Assembly: GCF_015832195.1 (NCBI RefSeq)
Contig: NC_052018.1
Span: 62,495,666 to 62,559,665 of the forward strand
Direction: 5' to 3'
From: Motacilla alba alba
Taxonomy: Eukaryota; Chordata; Aves; Passeriformes; Motacillidae
DNA: 64,000 nt
The position numbers and the translations under genes are program-made. The notes beneath the pieces are model-generated. The model ran no database searches, was not told the origin of the DNA, and saw only the letters and a program-made list of their open reading frames with translations. Of this stretch, positions 60,817 through 64,000 are shown piece by piece (the stretch's first letter is position 1; each line of letters begins with the position of its first letter).

Positions 60817-60998
60817 AAGGAATAATTAGATTAGGACTTTTGCTTTACACATAGTTTCCTATCTGAAGGCAACATCCCTTTGCACATCTGGGCCAGCAAT
60901 CAGCCGACCTCTTCCTACACAAGACAGTGTCCAATGGATTCACTTACAATTTCCCCCTCCCAGCTCTTGTGTTTTCAGACACATAGCACAGCTACCTC

Positions 60999-61032
60999 CT
61001 TTTTTTTTTTTTTAAATTTTTTAAATTTTTTT
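60999..61032. repeat. T-rich tract with TTTAAA interruptions
   Basis: A run of about 14 T followed by 'aaattttttaaattttttt'. Confidence 0.9.
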
Positions 61033-61276
61033 GTGTATGGACTTTTTTTACTCCCTAGAGTGAGGTCCCTGCAGCAGACCTAGAGAAAACTGCTTTTGCT
61101 GAGGATGCTGTCATTGTATTTCTGTGTTTTGTCAAGATATACCATTTGCTGATGGTCACCAGCAGGTGTTCTGAATGACATCATGGTGACTAATTTAAAA
61201 GCACTGAAGTCTTTTATCAATTACACCTATACCTTTTGGGATAAGGAAAATTGGTTTTTCCAAATGGCTGACATAA

Positions 61277-61430
61277 ATATACACACACACATGTATATAT
61301 ATATATATATACATGCATATATATACACATATACATATATATACATATATACACATATATATACATAAAATAAAAATAAAAATAAACATATAAATATAAA
61401 TATAAATATAATATAAATATTAGATTTAAA
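61277..61430. repeat. Compound (TA)n/(AC)n/(AAATAT)n low-complexity tract
   Basis: About 150 bp of alternating purine-pyrimidine sequence: an (AC)n start, a (TA)n core from about 61294, mixed 'catatata' units and then 'aaatataaatat' units. Four open frames across it (61183-61459) give Ile/Tyr/Cys-rich translations and are artefacts. Confidence 0.97.
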
Positions 61431-62984
61431 AATATACACTTAATATGAATCTTATACAAAGTGATAACTCCAACATAACTCAGAACACTTTAGGTAATAT
61501 GGGAAGAAATTAGGCACTAATTTTGAATCTCTGAGGCTCAAATTCCAGTTAAATTTGAATTTCTGTGACAGACAGATTTTAATTTCCCTCTCAAATATTT
61601 TCTTTATCCCATGATTTAAAAACTAATTTCATGTTGTTTATCCCTCCCCCTTTTTTAAGTTGAATATCAAATTGGGTTTGAAGCCTCTCCTGATTTTCTA
61701 AAAACATCTCTCTGTATTTGTAAAGTTATACGTATTTTTTCTACTGAAGCAATAATATCAAAATCAATAAGAACTGTATGGGTGGGTAGTTGGTAGCTGT
61801 CTAAAGTAGCAAGTTTGGTTAAATAATTTGTGCTGAGAATGTAATTTCCAACCTAGAGCCATTTTAGGATTTGCACTGAACAGTCATGTAAACAAAACCA
61901 AGAATGAACTGTTCCCAGGAGCAGACTAGGAGCCATGGACGATTCTCAAATAATTTTGCAGTAACTTTCTCTTTGGCTGCCCTCACAACACATTAGAAAA
62001 TATCACCCCTTTCAACTTTTGCCATGTTACTTTTCCTAAATACAGGACACTCAGAACACAACAAGTGGAAATATTCTTGATCAAACTTCTATGCATGAGA
62101 GGAGAGGTTTTATTTATTTTCTGATATATTTATAAAATGCCTGGCATCATAAACAGATCAAATGGTGCCTAATCCTGTCATACCATATAATCCAAATATC
62201 AAGATATCAAAATCAGATATCAAAAATGGGTTCTAAAAAGAACTAAGATTCCAGAGAAATAAAAATTATGCATACTAAGGCACTCAAAAATGTATCAAAG
62301 GAAGATTTCTAGATTGCTAGAGATTTCAAATAATCTCTAGCCATTGATTTCTATAGAAAGAGCAAGAAGTTTCTGATTCAATTGTACCTGTAAGATCACA
62401 ATAGTGGTTATGGTATGACGAACAACATAGGAGACAACCTGAAACACATTTAAGGTTCTAGAATGTTAGTAAGATCAGTAACTATGTGGGACAGAGGTGA
62501 AAAAATTTCTTCAGTTTTAATAATTTTGGGTAGGTTTCCTATGGTGTGAATATTATATAGTGTACAGATGTATTATTTACATTAGATATTTCTATAACAT
62601 TCCTGTTCCAGTCAAAGTACAGAATGCACAATGCTCTCATAGCCAACATTTTTCAACATCTTTCTGTTCCTGTTCAGTGGATACTCCTGCAAGTTGTCTA
62701 CTGCACACAATTGTGACCTGCTCCTCATGTTATTTTTTCTACAGTACTTGCCACTGATGTATTTGAGTGCTTCATAAACAATTCCTTTATCATCACAACA
62801 CCTCTGTTGAGAGCATTGCCTCTTTTTTATGCACAGAGAACTGAGGAACAGAGAGGCAAACCTGAAAAGTGTACTTGAATGTGGAGTGGCTAATCTGAGG
62901 TGTTTAAAATGTGATTATTTGCATCTTAAGGTATGACAGAGAAGTCTATTTAAACGTGAAGTGCAGCTTTAGCTACAAACAAGA
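61431..62984. other. AT-rich non-coding DNA, no gene seen
   Basis: Unique sequence without recognised features. The 65-codon frame at 62560-62757 has no known motif. Confidence 0.6.
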
Positions 62985-63411
62985 GTGCTCAGCATTTCTG
63001 CAAAGCAGATGCCAAGGTGGAGATTGATACAGAGAAGACAGGCAAAAAGTGGGCCAGTCCCCCACTGTGCCAGTGGGGACACAAGCCCTTTGCTGTGCTT
63101 TGGGTCAGTGGCAAGAGCCTTCTTTCCCTCCTTGCCTCAGCACCCTGGCTGCTCTGGGGAGGCAGCAGGAGAATATGGTCTGGAAGGAAACTATGTCACA
63201 TTCAAACCAGGCACCTATCTGGATGATCTGAGCATTTATGAGAGCAGAGTAAATGTTATTAATCCCCTGTTTAACATCAGTGGCTCTCTATGAAATCTTT
63301 GTGAAAGATAGTGATAATGTTCCTTACAATGAGAAGGAAAATTTGCAGAACACATTTCACATTTTTAAAAAAACTCTGGACATACTGTCTTGGGTGCCAA
63401 AAAAAAGGTGA
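62985..63411 (+). pseudogene. Possible frame-broken coding relic, unrecognised
   Basis: A 102-codon frame (62985-63293) ends in a stretch with ordinary protein composition, including Gly-Thr-Tyr-Leu-Asp-Asp at about 63209-63226. Just before its stop, the frame shifted by one base (from 63283) continues open for about 42 codons, with mixed charged and hydrophobic residues, to a TGA at 63409-63411. A strong acceptor-like sequence 'ctttccctccttgcctcag' ends at 63140, and a donor-like 'gcaga/gtaaat' lies at 63248/63249; between them is a 108-base open segment of exactly 36 codons. Both readings, a decayed retrocopy with a frameshift or an isolated exon, are possible, and so is chance. I do not recognise the protein. 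The patch is locally more GC-rich than its surroundings. Confidence 0.2.
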
Positions 63412-64000
63412 CTGGAAATGGCTGGAAATTGGGAAGGCAATTGTCAGAGTATTTTTTGATTGTTTAATGCTGCATCCTGAAACCTTAATTTTCATTCACT
63501 AGAATTTACATGAAAAAAAAAGTAAAATCAAAAATAGTATAAAAATTGTTTGTATTGGACCCCTTCACTAGAACAATTTTAAAAAGTATGAAATTTTTTT
63601 ATCTAAGCAGAGTTTAAAGTAATGTCGCTTGTTTCCCTTGAGCTACACATGTTGGGGAAAAATGTTCAAATTTGGTGACAGGAATCCTTAAGAGCTCATA
63701 TACACTCACTTGCATAGCAAGTGGTGTCAAGAGTGTACATTTAATTTAACACCAACATCCCAATTATGAAAAATGACCTTCAGAGCAGTTCTGAACAAAA
63801 ATATTGACATGCTTTGAAAGAAAAATAATGGAAACAAAATCCCTTAATTTTCCAACAGTCAAATTTTGTTCTGCTCTGTGGTATTTTTATGTCTCCAGCA
63901 ATAGGAAAATATTTGTTTTCCATTTTCAGTCCAAGATCGTCATGCTGAAAAGGTTATCATAAATAAATAGGCTAATTGGTGCATGATCACCTGTCATTTT
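63412..64000. other. AT-rich non-coding DNA, no gene seen
   Basis: No recognised repeat, exon or regulatory motif up to the window edge. Confidence 0.6.

Noticed and set aside
61183..61459. Four hydrophobic Ile/Tyr-rich frames that look like membrane proteins
   Set aside because: Translation of the (TA)n/(AC)n low-complexity tract.
1..64000. CRISPR arrays, operons, tRNA or rRNA genes
   Set aside because: No spaced direct repeats, no cloverleaf-like box A/box B pairs and no rRNA-like conserved blocks were noticed; sequence character is that of a vertebrate nucleus.

Overview
This window looks like vertebrate nuclear DNA, and most probably bird (songbird) DNA. It is AT-rich and CpG-poor, with no operons and no long open frames; the longest stop-free frame is 149 codons, about what chance gives in 64 kb. 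The bird assignment rests on the repeats. There are nine fragments of the CR1 LINE, the dominant avian retrotransposon. There is one truncated LTR I recognise as avian ERVL-type. There are two solo LTRs of the kind common in songbirds, each bounded by an exact 6-bp target-site duplication. These family names come from memory of the sequences, not from a database search.

Layout. 1-13.5 kb: unique AT-rich DNA with small CR1 pieces at 1.8, 3.7 and 4.2 kb. 13.5-20.7 kb: the ERVL-type LTR fragment, two minus-strand CR1 pieces (15.4 and 16.3 kb), a GC-elevated block (17.6-18.3 kb), a solo LTR (19.1-19.5 kb), and a patch of weak coiled-coil-like codon structure (19.65-20.3 kb). 20.7-29 kb: CR1 pieces at 22.3 and 23.6 kb, a (TG)n microsatellite, and a dense CpG block at 24.5-24.7 kb holding a CTCF-like core and followed by an A-rich tract. 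29-41 kb: a (GATA)n tract, exon-like fragments with splice-like borders (34.8-35.6 kb), a double hairpin (36.55 kb), an 850-bp minus-strand CR1 with a broken reverse transcriptase frame (36.8-37.6 kb), and a probable old hAT-type MITE (40.2 kb). 41-56 kb: several blocks that could be conserved non-coding elements, the second solo LTR (46.3-46.6 kb), hairpins at 48.6 kb, and another minus-strand CR1 reverse transcriptase relic (55.4-56.0 kb). 56-64 kb: mostly unique DNA, simple repeats near 61 kb, and a frame-broken coding-like patch at 63.0-63.4 kb.

No intact protein-coding gene, RNA gene, CRISPR array or prokaryotic-type system is supported. The window is best read as intergenic or large-intron DNA whose readable history is retrotransposon insertion and decay. 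The items most worth testing are the CpG/CTCF-like block, the exon-like cluster at 34.8-35.6 kb, the two dated-by-structure solo LTRs and the candidate conserved blocks at 42.2-42.7 and 47.7-48.1 kb.
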